Source: Diplocarpon mali (taxonomy: Eukaryota > Ascomycota > Leotiomycetes > Helotiales > Drepanopezizaceae). Taken from it: a DNA stretch of 59,455 nt. Under the pieces are notes generated by a model, which was not told where the DNA came from, did not search any database, and worked only from the letters and a program-made list of their open reading frames with translations. The position numbers and the translations under genes are program-made. The stretch is taken from the NCBI GenBank assembly GCA_024741835.1, contig JAENRP010000274.1, positions 1,177 to 60,631 of the forward strand. Reading direction: 5' to 3'. Below are positions 10,684 to 23,203 of the stretch, one piece after another; position 1 is the stretch's first letter, and every line of letters starts with the position of its first letter.

Positions 10684-11909
10684 GGTCCGGGACTATATCG
10701 ATTGCTCGCCACTCTGTAAGTACGTGGATCTTGGGTGAAATCAAGATTCCACTGTGCTCAAACACTGGGTACGAGTTCTGCAGTATGCAAGTGACCGACT
10801 GTTATGACGGCGTTAGCAAATCGAGCATTTGATGAGCCAATATAGAATGGATCGTCCTAAAACTGACTCCACCCAGCTGAAGCACGCTCTTCCACCGTAG
10901 CAACAGTCTTTCGTTTAAATGCTAGATTTGTCACTGTGATCGAGTGTTTCACAAAAGGCCGGTCAGGCCAATCCGACTTTGAGGTCTTGCTCAACATCTC
11001 CAACGCCTCTCGGCAAGAAGCCATATCAACCTTCCAGCATCTTTCAAGTCGTCTCTCCAGTTCTTCTCTCTACCTAGCTCCAACNNNNNNNNNNNNNNNN
11101 CCCCCTGATAATCATAATCCCTCCTCCTGTCGTCGGAAAAATAGAAGTGCCACTTCATCCTCGAATGCATAGAACACGAACCTGTTCCAAAGGTACAGCG
11201 GGCTCGTCAATAATGAGTACTCCTCTCGGACTCGCTACGCCAGGAAGAGAGTGGATTCGGCCAAAGAATTGCTAGAAGCTTTTTACAGACTCTCGGTCCT
11301 CCGGCTCATCAACGGCCAAGCAGCAGCCTAGCCCTCCCAAATCGAGGTCTCCTCCTTCTCCACCTCCACCTCCTTACCAACCGCGGCTGTCATCTTCTGC
11401 ATTCCTTCCACAGTTTCAAAGCAGAATGAATCCTTCCACACACCGCGTTGGAGGTAGAGGGAAGTCTTGCATATCGTTCATGTCTGACAGTACGAGACTT
11501 GAGTGAAATCCCTGAGCATAAATGGGCAAAACAGGTAGTTCGGGAAGGAAGCCTCTTTCCGGTGAGGCCGCTATATCCTGTTGAGACGTATCACGTGTCA
11601 GTGAAGTTCAGAGGAAGGCTTGCTAGGCTGTTTAGACAATGAGGAGTGCTTGAAAAAAATTTCATGGCGAGGGGGAGCTGGTAGGGCCTTGCAGCAGTCG
11701 AGGGTGGGTCTAGCTGATTGGTCTTGGTTCTATTCGCAAGTAGAGCGGGAATTTAATGTCAACTTAGTTGAGATGAATTTTTAGAGACATTGATGACAGA
11801 AGCGGAGGAAAATTTCATAAGAACAAAGAAATCGCCATCATTCGTACCAACCTACCACCAACAAAAAGAGCTATGCAGAGAACGACCGTGGAGATTGTGG
11901 ATTACAGAC
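10684..11909. other. Ambiguous region with conflicting open frames around an assembly gap
   Basis: On the minus strand a frame near 11465-11330 reads LYLQRGVWKDSFCFETVEGM, then a Lys/Glu-rich end and a stop, and looks like a protein C-terminus. On the plus strand two other frames between 11190 and 11505 are also open and protein-like, one of them rich in Pro and Ser. I cannot choose between them. The 16-N gap at 11085-11100 prevents a full gene model. A TCACGTG lies at 11591-11597. Confidence 0.4.
11085..11100. other. Assembly gap (16 N)
   Basis: Sixteen N characters followed at once by CCCCC. Confidence 0.99.
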
Positions 11910-13700
11910 TCAAGGGCGATAAAGTGTGCTCTTCTTGCTCTTCTTGACCTGCGAAGATGTGATCAGAGAACCTTTTCCATTGATGCGCTCGTCCCATCCG
12001 GTTTCGAATCTGCCATGGCGGCTGTGAAAGAACTCAGAGTCAGTAACACTTCAATATGTAGGAATTCGAGCGGGAAGGGGAAAGAGAACTTGGAGAACAC
12101 TCACTTCCACCAATTTCGGCACCCGAGAGGAGAACGAACGATGTTGTATCGGATTCTCATGAGGTTAGACATGTGTCTGTGAAGCTTCTCGTCCTTCAGA
12201 GGCGCCAAACCTTCTCGGTTCTCCAAATTCCGATGCTCAACAAGTAGGTAGTAGAGAGTAGCGCGTTCGAAGTGTGCCCATTCCCCTTTTCCAACCATCA
12301 ATGAAGTCTGAACGATTGGCGGGAGAGGGAGAGATCTGACTGATGGCCGGCCAAGAACTGGACCTTTCGCGGCAACTTTCACAAAGACGTAAGGCTCTTT
12401 CGAACCCCTCCCCTTCTTCTGTTTTGGTGGCTTGATTGAATCGCAATCAACCTCGACAATATCATCTCTAGATCTTTTCTTGGACGGAGGAGATCTATTG
12501 CTGGGTTGAGTCCGAGCCTTCTTAGGAGCAGGAGGTTGGCAGCCAGGATCGGAAAGGTCATCACCGTCATCCCAAACTCGCTTCTTGTTTGAGAGAGCCT
12601 TCTTCGTAGGTTGAGACTTGAACCTCTCGGCAGCAGGACGAAATTGAGGATCAGAGTCAGAGTCAGAGTCCGATAGGTCCTCATCTTCTTCAAGATATCT
12701 CTTCTTGATCTCCGGAGACTGGCCACTTAGTAAGTACTTACTGTGCCTCTGAGAATTCAGAAGGTAAGGAAACTTACCAAGCTACTCTTTTGACCACGAC
12801 GACTCAGCTTCACACGCTCACTGAGTGAGACAATACAATCACCAACGTTACTCGCAGATTCGACCTCAGGAAATGGCTCAACATAAAGCGGGAACGGCTC
12901 AATGTCACCATCTGAGTATGTGTCATATGCGCAGATCGAATCTTCATTCGCACCATCCCCTTCATCAAGATTATCATCATCAGACGTCTCGTCCTCCGAG
13001 TTACTCGCTGAGTACACTGAAGAGCGCTGAGCCAGGCTGTCGTCTTTGGTCCAGCAAGGAGATTTATCACTTCTTGAAGTTAGCGCTCGATATTGCTGAG
13101 CGTTGAGCTATTAGAGAGAAACATACCTGTATATTCTGCGTGAAGAAGCCTCAAATATCTCAATAACACTCTCGTCCTCGTCAGAGTCCTCGTCAGAGTC
13201 CGAGTAGGAATGCTCGACTGGTGCCAAAATGGGGTACTGGATGGCAACCGGCTTGAAAACAGCGGCCTGCTTGTCACCGAAGGCGGTTTGATCTTGGTCG
13301 AGCTCGCTGAAGAGGTTTCCAAACTCAAGTCTGTCTTTGTACCACGCATCTAAGTTAAACGAATCAGCAATCACTCGTTACGTTGGGAAGAGAGCATGCG
13401 ACTTACTTGCAGAATACTCATCAAAATCGTACTCATCGAGGCTAATGTATTGGCTGGCATTCGAAGAATCCGGTTGCTCAATTCCTCGAGAAGCCGATTC
13501 TTGGAAGACATTTGCCGGCAAATTTCTCTGAGCTTCTTCTGCTTCTAGCTCCTTTTGGAGGAATCTGGAGTAATCGTCAAAACAGTAACCCTTGACTGTG
13601 ACTATAATTAGCAAACTATATCGCCAGGGGCTCGAATGGAAGGGGTAGACTTACAGCCTGCATTGACTTCTCCAAGAAAGCTGCACTGGAAGTCAGACAT
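11910..13700 (-). CDS. Conserved-type hypothetical acidic nuclear protein, six exons
   Basis: Not recognised. Six exons close in phase: 13700-13655, 13601-13407, 13349-13127, 13072-12778, 12718-12105 and 12021-11910, giving 494 aa. All donors are GTAAGT, GTATGT or GTGAGT, and two introns show a clear CTAAC branch site. The N-terminal half holds DEYDFDEYSA, DRLEFGNLFSELDQD and three acidic Ser/Asp/Glu clusters (for example SDSDEDSDEDES). The middle has basic, nuclear-localisation-like stretches (KKALSNKKR, PPSKKRSRDD). The C-terminal 130 residues look like a folded domain: KGEWAHFERATLYYLLVEHR, then RIRYNIVRSPLGCRNWWNRH and RFETGWDERING. Acidic plus basic tracts suggest a chromatin or nucleolar protein, which is inference only. 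Confidence 0.75.
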
Positions 13701-14488
13701 CTTTGCCAAACGAGAGGAGATAGAAAGCTTGAAATGTTTTCTGTAGTATCGCAAGCCCGAGATGGGAATTGAAGTAGTAAGAATGAGGTTTCAGATTCTT
13801 ATTAATCTTTAGAGCGGAAAAGTCTTGGGAAAACCAACTCTCATATGAATTGTTCTGACTTCGGGGCAGAAAAAGGAGACGAGGAAAAGGACGGGAGCAA
13901 GGGAGTTCTAGCTATCTTACGCTCCCAAAAAGAATAGCTAACCGATACCATTGTTGCTGCGTGCGCGCACCGAGGGCGGCGAGGTTGGTATTGTGGTATG
14001 TTTGTAAACACCGGGCTGGAGTTAAGGTGTGTGGTTTGCTATTGTCCGCAGCCGAGAAGCCTCGCTTATTACCACAACTCGAGGACAATGCCCCCTGAGA
14101 AATTTATTTCAGCTGAAGTATGCTTGTAGCCTCTGGTAGACATCTATGTCCATTTCGCGCACTCTGTAGCGTTCTGATAATGTAGCAACAAGGCTGCAGC
14201 CGTACGGGCATTTCTGCTACGTCGCTTCAAAGAGTCTTCATTCTAGCCGAAGGCGAAGGGCGAAAGAGAGGTGTATGCTCAGAAGCAGCCGAACTGCACC
14301 CACGGCACAACAAATTCCGAGTGACCGAAAACATGTAGAAGAGGGACATCCATCCTCGGCCTGAGAAGATATCGAGATGAATCATGTTGAGTCGAATAGC
14401 CTGGCTACCACGACTACGTTCTCTCCTAGCCGTGGAGGCGCGAGCCGACAATTCGCATCTACCAAAAGGCGCCTGCTGATACATTCTG
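13701..14488. other. Intergenic region, no gene seen
   Basis: 788 bp upstream of the acidic-protein gene. A minus-strand frame at 14227-14505 overlaps the start of the decayed gene and has no recognisable features. Confidence 0.45.
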
Positions 14489-16238
14489 TTGCGTCCAGAA
14501 GTCAATGGTATAAAGTCTTATTTTGTTGGATTTGACATCAGTCGTTTCGTATCCGGCAGTACTTGTGATTGCGGGCACCAAGCATGCTACCATAACCCAG
14601 AGAAGGAAAATAGGTTGGTTGGACGGCAAGAAGTAGATGCCCTCAGAAAGCCGAATAGTATCTGGATCGAGAAAAAAGTGGATGAAGAGGCGGACTAGCC
14701 AACCGCATGCGCCGAATTGAAGAGCTGGTGGACAGGAGCACAGGAGAAACCAGTTCAGAACTGAAGAATGCCTATCACCAACAGAGCAATCTACTCCATA
14801 GTATCGGAATCTTAAACAGACTTACGCCACATTACGACGAGACGATAGAAGGGCTTGTGGATAATGTCCAAGGCATACGTGACCAACTAATCGAGATCGG
14901 AGATGCCTCGATGCATCTCGAAGACAAGATCGACAATATGACATCTCTTGACTCTGCCGTGATCAGTCGGAGACGAAAAGCATCAAGCCCCTCTTCTCTG
15001 AGTGTCGTTTCCGAACACTCCGGCAAGCCAGAAGAATCCGATTTAAGCCCAAAGTCGACATCTCCAGCGTCTCGTTTTCCTCTGCACCTCATCATGGCCG
15101 ATAAAGCTACCCGGATCCGATTTTTTCGAGAGAGGGTTTTTTCTATTGGTGCTGGCTCGCAATTATGGACAGTTCATGTCTCACTCTTACCAACCTCTTC
15201 ACAACCATTTCCATTCGAGAAGGATACTGCCGCCTACAAGCGTTGCCTATCGAGAGGCTAAGACTTCTGTCAGCCGGTTCTTCCCAGCATGTTGCCATGG
15301 CAAGCGAATCGAAACATAAAACTCAAGTGACTATAGATAATTTGCAATAGCATGATTGCTTGGACAATGGAAGGAGACATCGGCATGTACTAACCTTGCC
15401 CAGATCTTCACCAAGTTGTTGTGGTTAAAGACTGCGACTCCTTCATGGACGCCGTTGATGCTTTCTGGGCTGTCCTCCGTAGGCGACCCATACGTATGTA
15501 TCCCCTCATCACATATTTCCTCTTCTTTCCAGGGCCTCCAGAACGAACTTTCGTCTTTGGATTTAACTTTTTGAGAAAGATACATGTTCCTGAAGCACCC
15601 TTGGAAATAGGGCTAATTAGGTTGAAGCGAAACCCGCTTGTCGCCCGTCTATGTGATGCGAAGAGCCTTCAAGGCCTTTCAATGCCCCGTCAGCTTGACC
15701 AGTGCCTGATTGAAGTCAGATACGATGCTGAATTCCTGCAACAGAACTGTGCAGTAAACAACGAAAACGGCAAGATCCTCGATTTGTATATTGCCACGGC
15801 TGATGACACAGTTTCATGGGCCGAATTGAGAGACATTGCTCTTTAAAGGCCTGGGCTGGAGGCCTCCTGGACCTACAAACCTTTGTTAGAGGGTTCCTCT
15901 GATTCTGAAGCCCTTCACGCTTTAGTCGCCCGGCTGCAGGAGATATTTTGACAGCTTACTGCTCACCAACACTCAAGCGCAGCGCCTCGAGAATCTCGAG
16001 AGCCGGCAGCTTCAGTTCCTTAGATTCGGAAAATGCCAGAGCAAAATTGCACCGTCGCTGTATCGGAGGCCCAATGAAGGCAGTCGGGAGACATGCGGAG
16101 GCAGTTCGAGAATTCTTAGCAAGCCTTCTCAATGGACCGCGATATGGACTGGGCGTATATCTGGGTTTGAACTTTTATTTAAGCGTAAGGAGACATGGGA
16201 TAGATAGGGAGTGTAAGCTCCAGGGATGGTTCGGTTAA
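14489..16238 (+). pseudogene. Decayed fungal gene with CxCGHxACxH motif and in-frame stops
   Basis: Pieces of one plus-strand protein can be followed in order but not as one open frame. First is a Cys/His motif CDCGHQACYH (about 14560-14595), likely metal-binding. Next is a helical segment (14707 onward, RMRRIEELVDRSTGETSSEL) and a Ser-rich linker. Then FPFEKDTAAYKRCLSR is followed by what looks like an intron and LHQVVVVKDCDSFMDAVDAF (from about 15404). After it come RNPLVARLCDAKSLQGL and EVRYDAEFLQQNCAVN. The last long frame is cut by TAA at 15844, then continues PGLEASWTYKPLLEGS to TGA at 15949 and TAG at 16021, all in one frame. A further frame change precedes HAEAVREFLASLLNGPRYG (about 16096-16160). 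The TAA and TGA fit CAA and CGA after C-to-T change. The architecture recalls a fungal family of unknown function seen in many copies in Pezizomycotina (from memory, not checked). Confidence 0.65.
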
Positions 16239-17239
16239 TGTGGAGTTGGTGCTATTTTACTCATTATTCAATGTGCCTAGGTTTTGTTTATATTGCTATT
16301 CTTTGCACATGCCAACACAAATCCGGATTTCTAGTCCGTGCACATGCCCCTGTTCTCATTCCTCCGAGTATTGGCTTTATCTTGAAGTCAAGTAACTTGA
16401 GATTTAAAAGCAGCAATTAGTCATTCAGACATTCTTAGGTGAACCCGTCGTCAAGTATCCTGTAAAGGCGAACCTTCTACTATCTGCTAGATTTGTGCAC
16501 AAACGTGAAATCTGGGTTTCTTTGGGCATGTACGTCGCATAGTGAGATTCACAGTTTGATATAACTATAAGTTCAGGTTGTAAATTCCTATAACTTGAAT
16601 CAGTAGCGTCATGTACTCGGAAGTATTATTTGTACAAATTTACCTGCCTAAATCATGCAAGGCCTGCTGTGGTGTATTTCACAACTGTTACGACACATTA
16701 TTAGTAGTGGTTTTCAAAAGTGACTGGGTTCAATGGCCCCATGACATCAATAGATCGCCATGATAAGAGAAGATGACGAAGAAGCCGAGTGGCTAGCCAA
16801 TTCTTGTTATTCCTTTTCACAAAAAAATGGACACAAAAACACCAGCCTAACTTCCTCTCAGTAGGATCAACTTTGTTAGACCAGGCAATTTCTCCAGGAG
16901 TAAAAACTTACTTACCTAGGTCCTTCACCCGTGATGCAGAGGAACTTGTACCTAGTACAGCCCCGCGATGTTTAGCCCCACCATAAAGCGCCCGACCTGA
17001 AAAGCCCTCCCCTCCTCTACCGCATCACAGAACATCATTCAAAGTTGGGGCAATCAACCATTCCACGGCTGATCCGCTTATTTCTGGCTGCGTCTTCTAC
17101 CTGTGTGATCTTCGAGGCAACGTTGGTCTGTCTTGTAGCAGAAACCTCTGATCCTGTTCTGCTTTGGGAGACATCAGTGACACAATACAAACCAGCAGAA
17201 CAGCAGTCGCGACCTTCCAGGAGCCATCTGAGCACTACG
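16239..17239. other. Intergenic region, no gene seen
   Basis: About 1 kb between the pseudogene and the F-box gene. Moderately A+T-rich; only short frames. Confidence 0.5.
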
Positions 17240-19835
17240 ATGTCTGACCCTACGCCTCAGCAATTCAAACGCCGAAAGACTGCAGGCGCCTTCACAATGA
17301 AGGATCTGACGGCTGTGAAGAAGACCAACACCAAGCAAGAAAAGAGTACGTTCTTATACGCCCATCTCACTCATTCTTGACTGACATTACTTGCAGCAGC
17401 TTGGCCTCTCCTTGCCATTCCCGTCGAGCTGTTTACGCTGATCACTTCCTACCTTCCAAGATCAAATATCCAGAACATGCGCTTGGTCAATAAGGAGTTC
17501 GACCGAAAAGTATCAGAGGCCCTCTTCAGACTTGTAGTGGTGCCCTTCCGTCCTGAGATATATGGAATCACCCAAGAGACAACAAGCTCGGATGATGTGG
17601 TCCCGGGATCAATCATGATACAGGATCATGGAATGAGAGTCTTCCAAGGGTAAGCTAGCTCCCAGTCCCAAAAATGGATTTCGCTGAAGCTAAAAATTTG
17701 ACAGGTTTGGGAGATGGATTAGAAGATTTGCCATGAGTTTCGAGATTGATCTAATTAAACTTGCCAATCCTCCTCGCAAGTCTGATCAAGAAGCTATTAC
17801 CGCTTTCTGGGGTATTTACAGATGGCCCTTCAAGACCTACAATAGGTACTCGCAGCTGGAAGGCCTGGAGCAGACCGCCGACGAAACGAGAACTATGGCC
17901 AAGGCCTTGAAATACATCTCTGAAGTCAAAGAACTTGGTCTCTCCATCGATGGTGGACTAGGCTGGCTTGCCGGCCCTGATGCCAACCAGAGGGTACTGG
18001 AACGTGGTGAGAAATTGCCTGTCTTTGGTGCGTCGAAATTTGCCCCAGAACCGATTGCGAAGCAAACAAGACAAGCCAAGAACTTATTTGAAGTTGCAAA
18101 CTCCACGGACCATCAAAATCCTACTCAGCGGGGACAGTATGAGAGCATGCTGCAGGCCCTGGGATACACTGGGGAAGATCTTGCCCCAGCGATGGAAATG
18201 TTCATGGAGACTGAAGGCTTGGACCTCGACAGAGTGGATTCTGAAGCAACAGCTCCTCGTGTGAGAAATTTGGCGGAACGTACGGCAGATACGATACTTA
18301 ATAACGCTTTGTGGGGTTTGCAAATGCCCCAGATCGCTGATTTCTGGAGACGGCCTCATCGCAGGCCTGTTAACAACAATAACGATAACAACTATAACAA
18401 CGAATGGTTTCCATTTAACATCTCGGCAGGTGACGAGGAAACAGATGAAGACGTAGGTAGTCGTTCTCAAGCTGCTATATCCGCAGGTCAGACGGTTCGG
18501 GCCAAGGTCGAGGATACTTCTTTGAAGCCAAACGACCTTACTATTGCTCAGAGAGAGATGCTGTTAGAGATGGAATGGGCACAGAATGCATTCATGCAGT
18601 CATGGGTCATTGCCATTATGGACAACCATGACACGTATCATCTGATCGAAACACTCACGATCGCTCGCATGCCAAATAGGCACCTTTCAATTCTGCGCCG
18701 TGAAGACTTCTGGGACAGTCTTACCAACTTGAAAACCCTCTCGTTGGCAATCATTCCTGATTGGCGTGAGGTCAAGAAGGAAGCAACTAGCTGGGTTCAA
18801 GATACGAACATTGCTCCTTCGCATTCGATCCTGGGCGTTCACACTATTCTGACACAGCAGATCTCGAGAAGAGAGAATATCAAAACATTTCACTTCGAAT
18901 GGCTTTGTGGTGGTGAATACGCCCCAGGCATTTTCGCACGCAACCAACACATCTTGGCAGCCCCAATAGTCTCGAATGCCATGCACATGGTTGACAGGAC
19001 ACAACAATACCCAATCCTTAGCCTTCCTCACATCAAGAATTTGTCTTTGAAGAATTGCTGGATCAGCCCTCATGTTCTGAGCAGTTTTTTGGCCCCAATG
19101 AGGCAGGGGGTTCTGGAGAGCATATCGTTTGATTCGGTCTCCTTGACGGCAATGATACCGGCCAACACTCGACCTAGCGCCTTCACACAGGCTGCTGCTC
19201 AGGCTTTGCCTCAGAATTTACCTGCAGCTATTCCTCATGCTCACGTCGGCGTACTACACTTTGTAGGTATGCAGCCGCTCCAACCTTTTCATGCGCAAGC
19301 AGCACCCGCTCCACCACCTGCTGTTACGAATCCGAATGCTCAGCCAGACTGGCTCAGTACTCCCCGAGTTGGTTCGTGGGTGGATATCATCGACAACATA
19401 ACTCCGGGAACTACTTTGGCGGACGTTCGGTACTCGCGAGATCGCATGCATGAGCCAGAACCAAAAATCCCTACGGATCTCACAAAGCTTGTTTTCAAGT
19501 CATGTGGCTATGTCCGATTGCCTCTTGACTTTGATCAGAGCATCCTCGTTCCTCTTCAGGCTCCTCCTCAGCAGCACGCTGCATTGGTAAAGAGGCAAGG
19601 AGAGATTGAACAGTATATGATGAAGCCACTGGAAAACTCAACCTTGGGCACTGTTATCAACCATATCAACAATCTTGAAAAGTTGTCGCTAGAGAATGTA
19701 TGGAATATGACCGTCGGCTGGCGTGCCTTGCGTCCCGAATTGGCTGCTGATGCAATATCTGACGGTGTTGTAAACGCTGGCCAAGGTAGATTCGATGGTT
19801 CTATCGAACTCCTACAAACTTCGTCGTCGAGATGA
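17240..19835 (+). CDS. F-box domain protein
   Basis: Three exons, 17240-17345, 17397-17649 and 17705-19835, giving 829 aa. The F-box lies at about residues 39-85: IPVELFTLITSYLPRSNIQN followed by MRLVNKEFDRKVSEALFR, matching the P-x-E-L...I...L....L...R.VNK.F pattern that binds Skp1. F-box proteins are substrate receptors of SCF ubiquitin ligases; the target is unknown. The rest has a long helical N-terminal third, an Asn-rich loop (NNNNDNNYNNEW), and leucine-spaced blocks such as LETLTIARMPNRHLSIL, LTNLKTLSLAIIPDW, LPHIKNLSLKNCWI and LEKLSLENVWNM that look like degenerate leucine-rich repeats. Exon 2 starts at a tandem CAGCAG acceptor, so a one-residue variant is possible. It ends about 1 kb from the convergent carboxypeptidase gene. 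Confidence 0.85.
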
Positions 19836-20881
19836 CATTCTTCTCAGGCGGAATAGAATTCATATATTCGGTAATTGCCGTTTTTGATTCACCATCTTCG
19901 GCCTAGTCGGTCAGGTGATACCCCTTCCGTGGGCCGTCCTGCAAACGATGTCAACAATTTCAAAAGGCGCCAGATTTTGTTAGATTACATTGTTTTGGGT
20001 TTCATGCATAGCACTGACAGAAAATTTCCTGCCTTTTTGATTCTTCGTGTACATGTTAAAGAAAATTACGGCGCCGGAGGAAAGATGGTATTCTGAAGGG
20101 GGCTACTACACCTTAGAGTGGTATGGCCATGGCCAACACTGCCTACTCAGTGATTGTATCTTTCGAATTTCTATTGCCAGCAGTCTTGAGCGAGACTATG
20201 AGGACGGGCTACTACTTTGTATTTTATGGTGGTAGCTAGAGCGTGTGGACCAACGGATAATATCTCTGTGTGAACCAATCGTGGTTGTTTGTCGAGACAG
20301 ACCAGCAACTTTGTCACGTATTTTAAGTGTAGTTTTTAGAAAAGCGATGTAATGCGCAAGATTGCACTGAAACTCAAGAGAATCTCGACTTATTCATAGC
20401 AGCAACAAAACTGGGAGTGGAAGGGTAGTTCTGAGCATAAAAATACTGGATACATTGTTTTTGATAGTGCAATGCCTTTTCTAGGCATTGCCCGCTTTTT
20501 ATACAGAATTTTCGTCATGTTTCCACGCTCTTTACTTTATCATTGCTCCTGGCCATATATCTGCCTATCACTCCAAAACTAGTACTCCAACTACTCCGAG
20601 ATCTTCCAGCTGGTCAATTTCGATTCGCTGCTTAACCTTTGGCGGCTAATGATTCCTAGTGGTTTCTGCCACAGATAGGAAAATGAAGGGTATCAATTGT
20701 GAGAAACGCTTGGAATATGTGAATTGTGACAAGGTCGGACAGTTTCTACAAACTTGAGCTAAAGTTTCCTATGCAAGAATAAGCCATCGATGGGCATCTA
20801 AGAATAGACTGTGCCATCCACTGTCCGAACTTAATCCCGTGACCTCCCTGGCTTGATTTATACAACTGACTTTAGTGCGAT
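19836..20881. other. Convergent intergenic region
   Basis: About 1 kb between the 3' ends of the F-box and carboxypeptidase genes. It should hold both 3' UTRs; no further gene seen. Confidence 0.5.
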
Positions 20882-22610
20882 CTAGAACCATTCTCCACCA
20901 ACCCACCTGTTGAGGAAGTCCAGCGACGCCTCTGGTTGGTCCATGGGTACCATATGACCAGCTCCGAAGATCTGGAGGAAGGTGAAGTTGCCACTATTCT
21001 TAATTTTTCCGTACTTGTCACCGCTATCAAGCTCGATATCCTTGATTTCTGCCTTGTTAAAGGCCTTCTGTCCTGGCCACTCAAGAGCTTCAGTCCAAGC
21101 TTGATTACCGAGCCAATTGCAGATGAAATCTGCATCCCCAGCATAGATCAAGACTGGGATCTGCTCCAAAATCCCGGGTACGAGACGGTGGAATGGCTGC
21201 ATCCAGTCACCTTGGAAAAGAAAGTTTCGGTTGATATCGAAGTTGCAGCTGTCGTAGCTGCTGACCTCCACGCCCAACTCGGACTGCACGTCGGCCTTGT
21301 TCAGGAAATCACTAATCCAACCAAGAGCAGAGTAGCATAGATTACTTGTATCTTCGCATTGGCCACGAATATCATAAACATTCTATACCAAATTAGTAAT
21401 CGGCAAATGTTTAACTGGAGTGTCATACCTGGCCAGTCTTCTGGTATGGGCCGATCATTGCGTTATTGCAGTATATACTAGCAGGGACGCAAGACCAAAC
21501 GCTCTCACTATCGTAACAATTCTGGATCAGGCTCTGGCAGCGGGGGAGGGCATTCTCCATAGCCTGGCACTCAGATTCGTCTAGAACAGCTGGGTAACCA
21601 CCCTTTCCACAGGCCATTGGCTTATAGTACTCGTATTGAGTCAGGCCATCCGTGAGACCGTTGCCGATCAGAACAGACTTCAAATTGATGTTACGCTTCT
21701 TGTGCGAAAGGATTTCGGACGTAAAGACTGGAATATAATGACCGGCATATGATTCGCCAGCAATGTGAAAGTCTTGTTTCGCGTATTCAGGGAATTGCTT
21801 GAAGAAGAGGGTCAGGAGGGCGTAAACATCCTTACCAGCAGCAATGGTGTTGCTGACCGAGCTGCCACTGTAAGAGTAACCAACGTTCACTGGTTGATCC
21901 AAAAAGATTACCGAGGCGTTGGCATTCCAAGAGTATGGATTGCTGTGAAGCTTGAGGTTTTTGTCGATGGAGGCAGGGCCAAGTTCAAGGAAAAGTCCGG
22001 TGAGGGAGGAGCATCCTGGACCACCGTTGAGCCATAGGATAACGGGATCGTTCTTGGGGTCGTTTCGAGACTCGAAGAACCCTGATATTCATTAATTACT
22101 GAATAAATTTGTGGCTGAAGACTTACAATAGAACAGATGCTTGTCGTTCTCATCGTCATCGAGATACCCACTGTATTGCTTCACTTTATCAACGCCGAGC
22201 TTTGACGGATCGACGTGCTTGGCTCGCAGCTTGTATGATTCGAGTTTTCCGTCAATCTCTCTCTCCTTCTCACCATTGGCATTCTCGACCCAGACGCTTT
22301 GGACGTCAGCACCCTTGATAACAAAGTCCCAGGCACTATCTGGCTTCTTGGTGTGTGGCTTTGGCATAGAGAAGAATGATGCCTTCTCCATCTCTTCAGG
22401 GAAGTACATGGCCACCTCGTCCCAAGCTGCCTTAGCTTCTGCAGTCAAGTGCTTCATCGACTCCGCCAGATGGCCCAGCGACTGCAGCCAGGAATTGGCC
22501 TGGGGATTTGCAGCTTCCTGCAAGGGGTTCTGGCCCTCAAGGATCTGCTGCTGGCTGCCGATGGCTGCCGAGGCCGCGCCAAAGAGGACGGATGATGCGA
22601 GAAGCTTCAT
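20882..22610 (-). CDS. cpyA: Vacuolar carboxypeptidase Y (serine carboxypeptidase S10)
   Basis: Three exons, 22610-22127, 22081-21429 and 21382-20882, phases closing to 545 aa, the usual length for the fungal enzyme precursor. It removes C-terminal residues from peptides in the vacuole. The first about 17 residues ([17 protein letters not shown]) are a signal peptide and the following stretch to about residue 140 is the propeptide. The mature part starts near [20 protein letters not shown]. The oxyanion motif NGGPGCSS is at about 181-188. The catalytic triad is complete: Ser272 in GESYAGHY, Asp462 in [13 protein letters not shown] and His522 in FGAGHMVP. It is divergently arranged with SDO1 across 593 bp. 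Confidence 0.95.
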
Positions 22611-23203
22611 GTTGAAGACGATAGATAAAGTAGAATAGGATGGATGCCAGATCGCTATGATAATATGGTAAGAGACCTGGAGCAGGCGAATTGAGAATCA
22701 CCCCAGATTGGAGATTTCGATACGGCAGGAGGACGATGGTCTGGGAAGAGAAAGGAGGAGGTTGGGTTGTTGACGAGGCGAAAACGTTTCAAGCGTTGGC
22801 ATGGGGAGCTCGATTACGTAGCCGCAAGCACACGCATTAGTCAGCGAAGATAAGATACCACATCTATCACGTGAATTTCTTTGACTAGCTGGAAAGGCAA
22901 AGTGCCTGGCTGTACGAAAGTAGAGAGTAGAGAGTGAAGCAATTCATGGGAAGAAGCTGCATGATCATCTCTAGTTATCATTGACCCAGGAATAAAGTAC
23001 TTAAATTGTTCCGGTGGAATGATTCCGCAATATCGTGATGTAAACACGGTACCACACTTCTGCTGTAAGAGGGGGAGGGGCTCTTCCTAGGTACTTGACC
23101 CCGAGAATCTGCTTGGCGTAACTACTGTCTGAAATTCTATTGAAAAGAAATTCACTCCTTATCCCCAGGTTAACAGATTCGCGCATGCCCTGGCATCTTA
23201 GCA
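22611..23203. other. Divergent promoter region of carboxypeptidase Y and SDO1
   Basis: 593 bp between two divergent starts. It includes a TCACGTG(A) box at 22867-22873 and CTCTACTTTC/GAGAGTAGAGAGT short repeats near 22918-22936. No coding signal. Confidence 0.55.
22867..22873. promoter_or_regulatory. TCACGTG box in the carboxypeptidase Y/SDO1 promoter
   Basis: Exact TCACGTGA, the Cbf1-type site, 257 bp from the carboxypeptidase start and about 330 bp from the SDO1 start. Function is inferred from the motif. Confidence 0.35.

Noticed and set aside
11790..12182. Plus-strand 130-codon frame
   Set aside because: It lies over the last two exons and intron of the minus-strand acidic-protein gene, which has consistent splice phases.
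20936..21340. Plus-strand 134-codon frame
   Set aside because: Antisense to exon 3 of carboxypeptidase Y.
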